A stretch of DNA of 64,000 nt from PALSA-505 sp036501145 (GTDB lineage: Bacteria > Actinomycetota > Actinomycetes > Streptosporangiales > Streptosporangiaceae): the NCBI GenBank assembly GCA_036501145.1, contig DASYAV010000168.1, forward strand, positions 17,042 through 81,041. Reading direction: 5' to 3'. Positions 34,401-40,866 of this stretch are shown here, piece by piece. Both the position numbers and the translations under genes were made by a program. Position 1 is the stretch's first letter; each line of letters begins with the position of its first letter. The notes below the pieces were generated by a model. That model saw only the letters and a list, made by a program, of their open reading frames with translations, was not told where the DNA came from and did no database searches.

Positions 34401-34565
34401 AGCCGGACCGACATCGGCAGCAACCAAAGCAACGCCGGTCTCGACGTCTACACCGGGCTCATCGATGACATGAGCATCTTCGCTAACAGCCTCACACCCG
34501 ACCAGGTAGCGGCACTGTACACGTCAGCACAGGCGGGCGGCACCAGCACCTCTCCCGCGCCGTGA
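31425..34565 (+). CDS. Secreted alpha-N-acetylglucosaminidase (GH89) with Ig-like and LamG-like C-terminal domains
   Basis: A 1046-residue secreted enzyme. The GTG at 31425 follows AAAGGAG by 8 bp and gives a signal peptide (MRRVRSVLATVACFLAAA...TTAHA). The GH89 core shows NRYEGNDTQDGYTNPYMSWAEWQNMLDMYALHGINEVYVLPG, the acid/base region MNPLQEGG and the nucleophile region FQPEGVND. After it come an Ig-like repeat (about 33670-33930) and a concanavalin/LamG-like domain (about 33940-34545). GH89 enzymes release alpha-linked GlcNAc from glycans such as heparan sulfate or mucin. GC is lower than in neighbours, which hints at transfer. Confidence 0.88.
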   Translation: MTDSMRRVRSVLATVACFLAAAISLPVTTAHAATALRAATAAWGCGRSVVDTGAETALLSRTIGAAASQVCFQVSPAAGGADTFTISGSAGRILIRASSLSAASAGAGWYLKYVVHADVGLGNFNPRVPTVLPAPPGTITQTSSAKNRYEGNDTQDGYTNPYMSWAEWQNMLDMYALHGINEVYVLPGTDAVYEKVLQDFGYTAAQARAWIPLPATQPWWVMQNLSNDTGPISQSLLDARAALGREIIERCKQLGITPVIPGYFGTVPTDFASANPTADNGNPPHVVAQGTWAGTQRPSWLDPTDPLFAKVAADYYKQANALLGSSTMYRMNPLQEGGNLGGINAGAAASAIMTALQTSEPGATWMQLGWGANPTSAELGGLSPAQLSHLLIADGTSDTGSAMPDRDAAWPNTNWLFGTIPFGGGQTAMGANGQAWLDRYFSELAKAGSHMTGIAFQPEGVNDQAAFELFAEIPWHSSAFNLDEWMTQYALGRYGTDQAAAAWSAIVGAYTRPVTCCAQESPLGVIPSLSDATTPNFDVQAFATALPLLTSAAKSVTQTAAFDYDLADVANEVITDWANAELPQISNAYQAKALSTFNALTKTWLQVMGLDDRVLGTVPAFMLGGYVADALHARHTRAESAVLRSNLLHLWTVWFSDSGPSAGNGNLQDYAAHVLSGMINGYYKPSWRLYFNSLSTALANNTSPGPIDWLALGNEFASASTSFPTVPKGNTVAIAEQITKLLAISPIAPPKITAPVNGSALTTSPAAITGTGAAGAAVKVTDNNAPVCSATVASDDSWACAPSTALSAGTHTLSAVQSDAAGDTSNAATVTFAVGTAPSLVDNWSFDTQANGVIADTGSDHFNGTITGTTTLVPGKVGNAAKFDGTVSPITTSAPNLPTPWAVGAWVDPSATSNSANLIDGQRVQGNSSLKIQQNGTSGLVGATSFYVEDYSVDYTAPLNTWTYLTYVDDGSQITVYANGKAVGTIPASFPLSRTDIGSNQSNAGLDVYTGLIDDMSIFANSLTPDQVAALYTSAQAGGTSTSPAP

Positions 34566-34664
34566 GGCGAGCTTGCCCAAGAGGACCGCGCTGCAGGAGC
34601 AACTGTTGCGGAGGGCATTGCCTTGTTGAAAGCCGTAGCCGTACAGATCGGCGGGACTGCGTGC

Positions 34665-35048
34665 TTACCGGGTGGCGTCGAGGATGAAGTCGCGGCCCAG
34701 GTTCAGTAGGACCTGGTCAGCGGTCAGCAGGCGGAGACCCGCACGGGAAGCCTGTGCCACCAGAAGGCGGTCAAACGGGTCGTGTCGGGTGAGCTCCGGA
34801 AAGTCGCGGATCGCCTCGGCGTGCTCGGCGGTGATGCTAAGCAGTTCCAGGCCTTGGGTGGTGATCATGGCAGAGAGCCCAGCTGGGACGGACAGCTTAC
34901 CGAGCATGGCCTTGATGCTCAGCTCCCACACCGTGGCCGCAGAAACGTGCACGCCTTGGGCGGAGGTGATCGCCTGCCGTGCCCGCGGTCCCAGGCGCGG
35001 GTTGTCGTCCAGCAGCCATAGCAGCGCCTGGCTGTCAAGAAGCAGCAT
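34665..35048 (-). CDS. vapC: VapC-type PIN-domain toxin
   Basis: A 127-residue PIN-domain ribonuclease with the acidic set D5 (LLLDSQALLW), E42 (WELSIKA), D93 (DPFDRLL) and D111. VapC toxins cut tRNA or rRNA when freed from the antitoxin. The ATG at 35048 lies inside the antitoxin gene, overlapping it by 14 bp, the usual toxin-second order. A longer frame reaching 35180 is a read-through of the antitoxin region and was not used. Confidence 0.88.
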   Translation of the reverse strand: MLLLDSQALLWLLDDNPRLGPRARQAITSAQGVHVSAATVWELSIKAMLGKLSVPAGLSAMITTQGLELLSITAEHAEAIRDFPELTRHDPFDRLLVAQASRAGLRLLTADQVLLNLGRDFILDATR

Positions 35049-35307
35049 CGCCGTCGTGCTCACCTGGCTGACTGTGCCCCGGTCCGTAGAACATCTGCTG
35101 GATGTCTGGATCGATCTCGAACGCCTGGTCGTCGTAGGAGATCTCACCTTTGAGCCCGCCGAATGCGATCGTGGCCGCATGGTGGGGCACCAGATCTGCG
35201 ATCGGGGTGCCGGCCCTGGAGATCACGACTCGCTCCCCCGCCGCGACCTGCTCCAGCAGCCGCGACAGGTGAGTCTTGGCCTCATGGATGTTGACGCTCA
35301 CAGTCAT
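35035..35307 (-). CDS. Phd/YefM-type antitoxin of VapC
   Basis: The 90-residue protein starts MTVSVNIHEAKTHLSRLLEQVAAGERVVISRAGTPIADLVP, a textbook Phd/YefM DNA-binding domain. The C-terminal half (GEISYDDQAFEIDPDIQQMFYG) would wrap the toxin. No ribosome site precedes the ATG; instead TATCAT sits six bases upstream, as in leaderless actinobacterial genes. The dimer probably binds the small palindrome at 35326. Confidence 0.88.
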   Translation of the reverse strand: MTVSVNIHEAKTHLSRLLEQVAAGERVVISRAGTPIADLVPHHAATIAFGGLKGEISYDDQAFEIDPDIQQMFYGPGHSQPGEHDGDAAS

Positions 35308-35311
35308 GGTT

Positions 35312-35339
35312 ACATGATACGACTAGACTAAGTTTAGTC
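35312..35339 (-). promoter_or_regulatory. Promoter/operator of the antitoxin-toxin pair
   Basis: On the minus strand TATCAT is followed by six bases and the ATG, placing the expected transcript start at the start codon (leaderless). The palindrome GACTAA-GT-TTAGTC (35326-35339) covers the -35 area and fits antitoxin autorepression. Confidence 0.5.
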
Positions 35340-35406
35340 CAGTGCCCTCACGCCGCTGGGCTCAGCTTCGGGACAGGGCGGGGCGCACCGTGCCGGCCAT
35401 AACGAC

Positions 35407-36387
35407 CTACCCGGCCGCGTTGAGGTAGCTGTTGTCGATCAGGCTGGACAGTTTCGTAGTGGCGGCCGCTTTGACCGGTGGCGAGCCGTGCGCCAGCTGC
35501 TGCAGCATCAGGGTCATCTGCGCGGTGGGGTACGGCGCGACCTTCCACACCGACTTGTAGGCCGTGTAGGTGCCGGTGATCTGCGACTGGCTGGTCAGCT
35601 TGACGTAGGTCTTCATCGCCGCGGCGAAGTCGGCCCCGTTGCTGGCGGTCAGCTTCACCGCGGCCTTGAACGCGGTGATGAACTTCTGCACCGCCTTGCG
35701 GTTGCCCGCCGCGAACTGGCTGTTCACCGCGAGCACCGACGGCGGCGAGTCCGCGGTCATGTCCACCAGATCCGTCAGCCCCGCCTGAGCCGCCTGGATG
35801 CTGGTCGGCGGGGAGACGCCCGCCGCGGCGACCGTGCCGTTCTCGGCGGCGGCCAGCGCCGCGGAGTTGGTCTGCAGGTAGGTGATCTTGACGTCGCTGC
35901 CGGGCGTCAGCCCGGCCTTTTCCAGCGCGGTGCGGGTGGCCGTGTCGATGGCGCCGCCCGGTGTGGTCACCGCGACGCTCTTGCCCTTCAGCTGCTGCAG
36001 CGAGCTGACGCCCTTGCCGTAGATGTAGAAGACGGTCGGGCCGGCGGTGAAGATCACCTTGGCGGACGGGTTGGCCACGATCCCGGCGATCAGGTTCGGC
36101 CCGTCCCAGCCGATGTCGATGTTGCCCGCGATGGTGGCGGCGCTGACCGACGTCGGGGTGAGCGTCTGCAAGGTCACGTTCAGCCCGTACTTCTTGAACA
36201 GGCCGGTCTGGATGCCCACGTACAGCGGCGCGTACACGCCGGTGGCGCCGGATGTGCCCACGGTGATGTTGTACTCGGCGCCGCCGCCGGAGCTCGCGCC
36301 GCCGGAACTGCACGCCGCCACCGCGAGGATGCTGAGCCCGGCCGCCGCCGCGGCTGCCATCGTCTTGGCTGTTGCGAACATCGGCAC
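35407..36387 (-). CDS. ABC transporter solute-binding lipoprotein (NMT1/THI5 type), second copy
   Basis: A 326-residue lipoprotein with a signal peptide ending in lipobox VAAC (Cys26) followed by a Gly/Ser linker. The body shows LYVGIQTGLFKKYGLNVTLQ, GNIDIGWDG and TTPGGAIDTATRTALEKAG. It is a clear paralogue of the lipoprotein at 1281 (shared GVSPPT and ending DNSYxNAAG). No permease or ATPase lies beside it, so it may feed the transporter at 6170-7905. Its promoter carries the 18-bp palindrome found before the Rieske oxygenase, tying it to the same regulator. The GTG start is weakly supported; an ATG lies two codons on. Confidence 0.87.
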   Translation of the reverse strand: MPMFATAKTMAAAAAAGLSILAVAACSSGGASSGGGAEYNITVGTSGATGVYAPLYVGIQTGLFKKYGLNVTLQTLTPTSVSAATIAGNIDIGWDGPNLIAGIVANPSAKVIFTAGPTVFYIYGKGVSSLQQLKGKSVAVTTPGGAIDTATRTALEKAGLTPGSDVKITYLQTNSAALAAAENGTVAAAGVSPPTSIQAAQAGLTDLVDMTADSPPSVLAVNSQFAAGNRKAVQKFITAFKAAVKLTASNGADFAAAMKTYVKLTSQSQITGTYTAYKSVWKVAPYPTAQMTLMLQQLAHGSPPVKAAATTKLSSLIDNSYLNAAG

Positions 36388-36408
36388 CGCCGCTCATCTG
36401 ATGTTGTC

Positions 36409-36426
36409 TGTAGAATATAATCTACA
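36409..36426. promoter_or_regulatory. 18-bp operator identical to that of the Rieske operon
   Basis: TGTAGAATATAATCTACA here equals bases 8041-8058 exactly. It lies 22 bp before the lipoprotein start, on the side of its promoter. Chance identity of 18 AT-rich bases in such a GC-rich genome is very unlikely, so this is a strong regulon marker. Confidence 0.75.
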
Positions 36427-36591
36427 CTTAATATTATTTCGGGCGATCTGTCCATACCTGATGGCGAACAGTGACGTCAAAGGCCGGCGCCCCCGACCCG
36501 TGCGGGTGCCCTCAGGCCGGTCAGCCCAGGCCACGGTGTCAGCTCGGGCCACGGTGTCAGCTCGGGCCGGGGGGGCAGGCCACGGCGCGGG
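36427..36591. repeat. Short gene-free stretch with tandem 18-bp repeat
   Basis: Between the lipoprotein promoter and the end of the MFS gene no gene is seen. GGCCACGGTGTCAGCTCG occurs twice in tandem at 36529-36546 and 36547-36564, with a partial third copy (GGCCACGG) near 36571. Any role is unknown; it may simply be slippage. Confidence 0.6.
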
Positions 36592-37857
36592 TCAGGCCAC
36601 AGCCGCGGGCTCGGCGGGCTCGGCCGTGCCGGACGGGCCGATCCGGTAGCGGAGGAATCTCGGCATCGAGTAGCCGATGATGGCGATCCCGGCCAGGCAG
36701 CCCAGCCCGCCGGAGACCACCGCGATCTGGGCGGTGCCCAGCGCGGCCACCGCACCGGCCTCGGTGTTGCCCAGCCGGGGCCCGGTCTGCACCACGGCGG
36801 ACTGGATCGAGGACAGGCGGCCGCGGAGCCGGTCGGGCGCCTCCAGCTGGATGATCGAGTTCCGGAAGATGGCCGAGATCACGTCGGCGCCGCCGGCCAC
36901 CGCGAGCAGCACCACCGCCAGCGGCAGCCATGGCGCCAGCCCGAACAGCGTGATCGCCACGCCCCACACGACGATCGCGATGACCACCGCCCAGCCCGGC
37001 CGCCGGATCGACCCGGTCCAGCCGCTGAGCACGGTGCCGAGCAGCGCGCCGATCCCGGGCGCCGCGTAGAGCACCCCGACCGCGCGGGCGCCGCCGTGGA
37101 AGGCGACCAGCCCGAGTGCCGGGAACAGCGCGGTCGGCATGCCCAGGACGGTCGCGTTCAGGTCGGCGATGAAGCACCCCTGGATGGCCTGCCGGCCGCG
37201 CAGGAACCGGAACCCCTCGGCGATCGAGCGCAGCCCGGGCTTCGTCCCGCCGCCCTCGGGGCGCAGCGGCGGCAGGCTGATCAGCGCGGCGATCGAGGTG
37301 CTGAAGCTGGCCACGTCGATCCAGTAGACGAGCCTCGGCCCGGCCACCGCCAGCAGCACGCCGCCGACCGCGGGCCCTACCACCAGCGCGACCTGCTGCA
37401 CCGACTGGCGCAGCACGTTGGCGCTGACGAAGTGCTCCCGGCCGACCAGGTTCATCATGACCGCGGTCCTGGTCGGGTTGTCGGCGGCCCCGAGCCCGGT
37501 AATCGCGGCGGGCAGCACGTACAGCGGCCACAGCGCCGGGTGGCCCAGCGAGTTGACGGCCAGGCCCACGCTGCAGAAGGCCAGGATGATCTGGATGCCG
37601 AGCAGCAGCCTGGTCCGGTCCAGCGCGTCGGCCAGCGACCCGGCCACGATCGGTCCGACGATGGCCGGCACCACCTGGGCCAGGCTGACCAGGCCCACGT
37701 CGAGCGAGGAGTGGGTGAGCAGGAACACCTGGTAGGCGACCGCGACCACGGTCAGCTGGGACCCGGTCTGGGCCACGATGTAGCCCAGCCACAACCTGCG
37801 GAACTGCGGTACCCGGAGCGGCCTGACGTCGGCGAAAACCCGCAGTGCTCCAGGCAT
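36592..37857 (-). CDS. MFS transporter (EntS/MFS_3-like)
   Basis: The 421-residue protein has twelve predicted hydrophobic helices, the start FRRLWLGYIVAQTGSQLTVVAVAYQVFLLT and the loop SLADALDRTRLLL, typical of the EntS-like exporter group. It is divergent from the bicupin operon at 37990. Whether it exports a product or takes up a substrate cannot be read. The gene ends 180 bp from the lipoprotein promoter, so the two minus-strand genes are separate units. Confidence 0.85.
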   Translation of the reverse strand: MPGALRVFADVRPLRVPQFRRLWLGYIVAQTGSQLTVVAVAYQVFLLTHSSLDVGLVSLAQVVPAIVGPIVAGSLADALDRTRLLLGIQIILAFCSVGLAVNSLGHPALWPLYVLPAAITGLGAADNPTRTAVMMNLVGREHFVSANVLRQSVQQVALVVGPAVGGVLLAVAGPRLVYWIDVASFSTSIAALISLPPLRPEGGGTKPGLRSIAEGFRFLRGRQAIQGCFIADLNATVLGMPTALFPALGLVAFHGGARAVGVLYAAPGIGALLGTVLSGWTGSIRRPGWAVVIAIVVWGVAITLFGLAPWLPLAVVLLAVAGGADVISAIFRNSIIQLEAPDRLRGRLSSIQSAVVQTGPRLGNTEAGAVAALGTAQIAVVSGGLGCLAGIAIIGYSMPRFLRYRIGPSGTAEPAEPAAVA

Positions 37858-37920
37858 ATATGACCCCTTGCGCTGGCGTCGTGTGAGCTGTGACCCTCTT
37901 GTCCGGCAATCCGATAAGCC

Positions 37921-37942
37921 GTAGCCTATCTAATATATGCAG
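37921..37942. promoter_or_regulatory. AT-rich promoter element before the second catabolic array
   Basis: CTATCTAATATA at 37926-37937 matches 11 of 12 bases of CTATCTAATGTA at 8033-8044, just ahead of the Rieske operator. TAATAT gives a likely -10. GTAGCCTAT at 37921 resembles the core of the palindrome at 5938. The island lies between the divergent MFS and bicupin genes and probably drives the bicupin operon. Confidence 0.5.
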
Positions 37943-37989
37943 GGCGGAAAATGCCAGTTTGCACGCAGCGAGCAGAGGGAGTGCGGGCT

Positions 37990-39042
37990 TTGGGAAGCTT
38001 CTACGACGACTGGCTTGGCCTGTGGGACAAGGCCGAGGCGGAGCGCAAGGCCGAACGGCGCAACATCCACGAGGAAGAGTTCGAGTGGGTGGAGACCCAG
38101 CAGGACTACCGGGCCGCGCTCATGGTCTCGCCGGAGACCGGCTTCCGGACCTGGGGCTCGACATCGATGATCGCCGAGATCCCGGCGCGCTCGCACACCG
38201 GCGCGCACAAGCACGGCGAAGAAGCGATCTTCATCCTGTCCGGCACCGGCTTCAGCGTGGTGGACGGCGTCCGCTACGACTGGAAACAGCACAGCGTGCT
38301 GGCGATCCCGTTCGGCGCCGTGCACCAGCACTTCAACACCGGCGACACCGCGGCCCGGTACATCTCCGTGCTCGCCGTGCACCTGGAGCACTTCGTCGGG
38401 CTGCACCGGACGATGCAGCTGGAGCCGTGGGGCAAGACGGTCCGGGAGCCGGACGCCGAGGCCTCGCCGGACGGCATGGAACCCGGCGGCGGCTACCGGG
38501 TCGTGCTGCACAAGGAGAACGCCATCGTCAAGAAGGCCGAAGGTGACGGAGTACCGGTGCTGCCCGCCGACATGCCCGAGTTCGACCCCGAGCACCCGCT
38601 GGTCGTCGGGGACGTGGACGGGATGCACGCGCTGCCCGACGGGTTCCACAAGGCCCAGGTGCTCAACTACATGCGGATCAACAAGGACATCAACGACTTC
38701 AAGCTGCACACCGTCGAGGTCAGCGGGCTGCTCACCGACGGCCCGCACGAGTACGGCGGTATGCACGCGCACATGGAGGCCCACCTGTTCATCATCGAGG
38801 GGCACGGCTACTCGCTGGTCAACGGGGAGAAGGTGCCGTGGAAGCCGGGCACCTGCTTCCACGTGCCCGGCCCGCAGACGCCGCACCGGCACGTGAACGA
38901 GTCCGACGGCAACGCGACCATGGTGCGGATGGCGTTCGGCATCCGTTACTTCTTCGAGCGGGCCGCGAAACGCGAGTTCCCCTACCTGTACCTGTCACCC
39001 CGGCAGGCCGTGCTCGAGCGCAACGTCGCCGGCCGGCGCTGA
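37990..39042 (+). CDS. Bicupin protein, second copy (gentisate-dioxygenase-like fold)
   Basis: About 350 residues with two cupin barrels: HTGAHKHGEEAIFILSGTGFSVVDG and PFGAVHQHFN in the first, GGMHAHMEAHLFIIEGHGYSLVNG and GPQTPHRHVN in the second. Both barrels keep His/Glu metal ligands. The TTG at 37990 follows GAGGGAG; an ATG at 37951 is a possible earlier start close to the promoter. It differs clearly from the bicupin at 3886. A ring-opening dioxygenase acting on a hydroxylated aromatic or a CoA-free acid is conceivable, but unproved. Confidence 0.7.
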   Translation: MGSFYDDWLGLWDKAEAERKAERRNIHEEEFEWVETQQDYRAALMVSPETGFRTWGSTSMIAEIPARSHTGAHKHGEEAIFILSGTGFSVVDGVRYDWKQHSVLAIPFGAVHQHFNTGDTAARYISVLAVHLEHFVGLHRTMQLEPWGKTVREPDAEASPDGMEPGGGYRVVLHKENAIVKKAEGDGVPVLPADMPEFDPEHPLVVGDVDGMHALPDGFHKAQVLNYMRINKDINDFKLHTVEVSGLLTDGPHEYGGMHAHMEAHLFIIEGHGYSLVNGEKVPWKPGTCFHVPGPQTPHRHVNESDGNATMVRMAFGIRYFFERAAKREFPYLYLSPRQAVLERNVAGRR

Positions 39043-39058
39043 CGGGAGGGCAGGCAAC

Positions 39059-39979
39059 GTGGATCACCAGCACGGGCACAGCTATGTCGCGGAGGCGATG
39101 ACCGTCACCCCGGCCCTGGGCCACCCGGACCTGGAGGCGAGCTGGGAGCGGATCATCGTGCCCGCCGAGATCAAGGACCGGCTGCTCAACCACGCGCTGC
39201 TGGCCATCGGGCTGCGCAAGTCCGGGGTGGGCGGCGTCGGCCTCCCGCTGCACGGCCTCGCGCTGCTCACCGGGCCGCCGGGGGTCGGCAAGACGACCCT
39301 GGCCAGGGGGCTGGGCAGCCAGGTGGCGAGGGAACTCGGCGGCCGGTACGGCGTGCTGCGTGTCGTCGACGTGAACATGCACATCCTGCCCAGCGAGCTG
39401 CTCGGCCGCACGCAGCGCAACATCATCCAGCTGTTCGAGGAGGAGCTGCCCGCGCTGGCCGAGGACGGCCCGGTCGTGGTGGTGCTGGACGAGGTCGAGG
39501 TGCTGGCGGTGTCCCGCTCGCAGACCTCGTTCGACATCAACCCGGCCGACGTGTTCCGCGGCACCGCCGCGCTGCTGTCGGCGCTGGACTGGATCGCGCA
39601 CGAGATCCCCGGGTGCTACATCGTCGGCACCACGAACATGGCCGCCGCGCTGGACGACGCGGTGCTGTCCCGGGCCGACCTGCGGCTGGACTTCCCGATG
39701 CCCGGTGTGCCGGTGCTGCGGGACATCCTGGCCGACACGCTGACCGAGTTCGGCCGGAGCTTCCCCGGCTGCCAGGCGCTGGCCGATGCCCCGGAACTGG
39801 CCGAGATAGCCGGGCTCATCGACGGCTTCGACGGGCGCCAGGCCAGGAAGTTCGTGGCCGACGCGCTGGCCAGCAGCCGGGAGACGGCGCTCGACCCGTC
39901 CAAGCTCACCGTGGAGATGCTGGCCGGCTTCGCGAAGTCGGCCGGGCCCCGCCGGGCACAGCCCGCGGGAGTGCGGTGA
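39059..39979 (+). CDS. TRIP13/Pch2-like AAA+ ATPase
   Basis: The 306-residue AAA+ protein has Walker A GPPGVGKT (residues 72-79), Walker B VVVVLDEVE (DE at 144-145), sensor TTN (191-193) and an Arg-finger region SRADLRL (R205). The order and spacing, including the strand VVDVNMHILPSELLGRT and the late GFDGRQARKFVADAL, resemble eukaryotic TRIP13/Pch2 and bacterial Trip13 remodellers of HORMA proteins. No HORMA protein or CD-NTase lies nearby; instead it is inside a catabolic operon, with GGGAGGG before the GTG and its stop overlapping the next start. It may remodel or load an enzyme of the operon. Confidence 0.75.
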   Translation: MDHQHGHSYVAEAMTVTPALGHPDLEASWERIIVPAEIKDRLLNHALLAIGLRKSGVGGVGLPLHGLALLTGPPGVGKTTLARGLGSQVARELGGRYGVLRVVDVNMHILPSELLGRTQRNIIQLFEEELPALAEDGPVVVVLDEVEVLAVSRSQTSFDINPADVFRGTAALLSALDWIAHEIPGCYIVGTTNMAAALDDAVLSRADLRLDFPMPGVPVLRDILADTLTEFGRSFPGCQALADAPELAEIAGLIDGFDGRQARKFVADALASSRETALDPSKLTVEMLAGFAKSAGPRRAQPAGVR

Positions 39980-40866
39980 CCGCGCCGCCGGCCGGCGCCA
40001 CGGCACCGGACGGCCTCGGCATGAGCTGGGACCCGGACGCGGCCCGGCTGCCCGGCGTCGGGCCGTCCACGGTCGTGCTGATCACCGGCGGCACCGGCGC
40101 CATCGGGCTGCGGCTGGCGGAGGTGTTCGTGCAGCTCGGCGCCCAGGTCGCCATCACCTCCAGATCCGCCGACCGGGCGGCCAGGGAGGCGGCCCGGCTC
40201 GGTGCGGACGGCCGGGCACCGGCCAGCGGCGAGGCGCTCGGCATCCGGGCCGACGTCGCCGACCCGGGCGACGCACGCTCGGCGGTCAGCCAGGTGACCA
40301 GCAGGTGGGGCCGGCTGGACGTGCTGGTGCAGTGTGCCGCCCTCGGCGACCACTCGACCTTCGACCAGCTCGACGTGGCCACCCTGGACGCGCTGCTGGC
40401 CACGAACGTCAAGGGCGTGCTGCTGGTCGCCCAGGCCGCGGCGGAGCCGATGCGGGCGCAGGGCCGGGGCCGGATCGTCAACGTCGCCTCGATCATGGCC
40501 CACCGCGGCGGCAGCCACCACGCCGCCTACGGCGCGAGCAAGGCCGCGGTGGTGTACACCTCCCGCTCGCTGTCGGCTGAACTGGGGCCGCACGGGATCA
40601 CAGTCAACTCGGTGAGCCCGGGCAGCACCCCGACCGTGCTGCGTGAGCCCGGCGACGCGCCCGGCTCGGCCGCGCAGCCCGCCCGGGACTCCGGGGCCGG
40701 CAAGATCCCGCTGCGCCGCCGGGGCCACCTGGACGACTACGTCGGCCCGATCCTGTTCCTGGCCTCGGACCTGGCCAGGTACGTGACCGGCGCGGACATC
40801 CTCATCGACGGCGGGCTCGCCATCGTGCGCCCGTTACCAGGCCGGGAAAGGGAGAAGTGCCAGTGA
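39976..40866 (+). CDS. Short-chain dehydrogenase/reductase
   Basis: This 296-residue SDR has the cofactor motif TGGTGAIG, the Ser in NVASIMAHRGG and an intact YGASK site. The NNAG element reads VQCAALGD, a slight change. The end (YVTGADILIDGGLAIV) is typical of classical SDRs. The GTG overlaps the AAA+ stop by 4 bp and the stop overlaps the thiolase-like start. A 3-hydroxyacyl or cyclic-alcohol dehydrogenase role would suit the CoA-linked genes that follow. Confidence 0.87.
   Translation: MTAPPAGATAPDGLGMSWDPDAARLPGVGPSTVVLITGGTGAIGLRLAEVFVQLGAQVAITSRSADRAAREAARLGADGRAPASGEALGIRADVADPGDARSAVSQVTSRWGRLDVLVQCAALGDHSTFDQLDVATLDALLATNVKGVLLVAQAAAEPMRAQGRGRIVNVASIMAHRGGSHHAAYGASKAAVVYTSRSLSAELGPHGITVNSVSPGSTPTVLREPGDAPGSAAQPARDSGAGKIPLRRRGHLDDYVGPILFLASDLARYVTGADILIDGGLAIVRPLPGREREKCQ

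Noticed and set aside
36529..36564. CRISPR-like repeat
   Set aside because: Only two adjacent 18-bp copies without spacers; most likely a tandem duplication.
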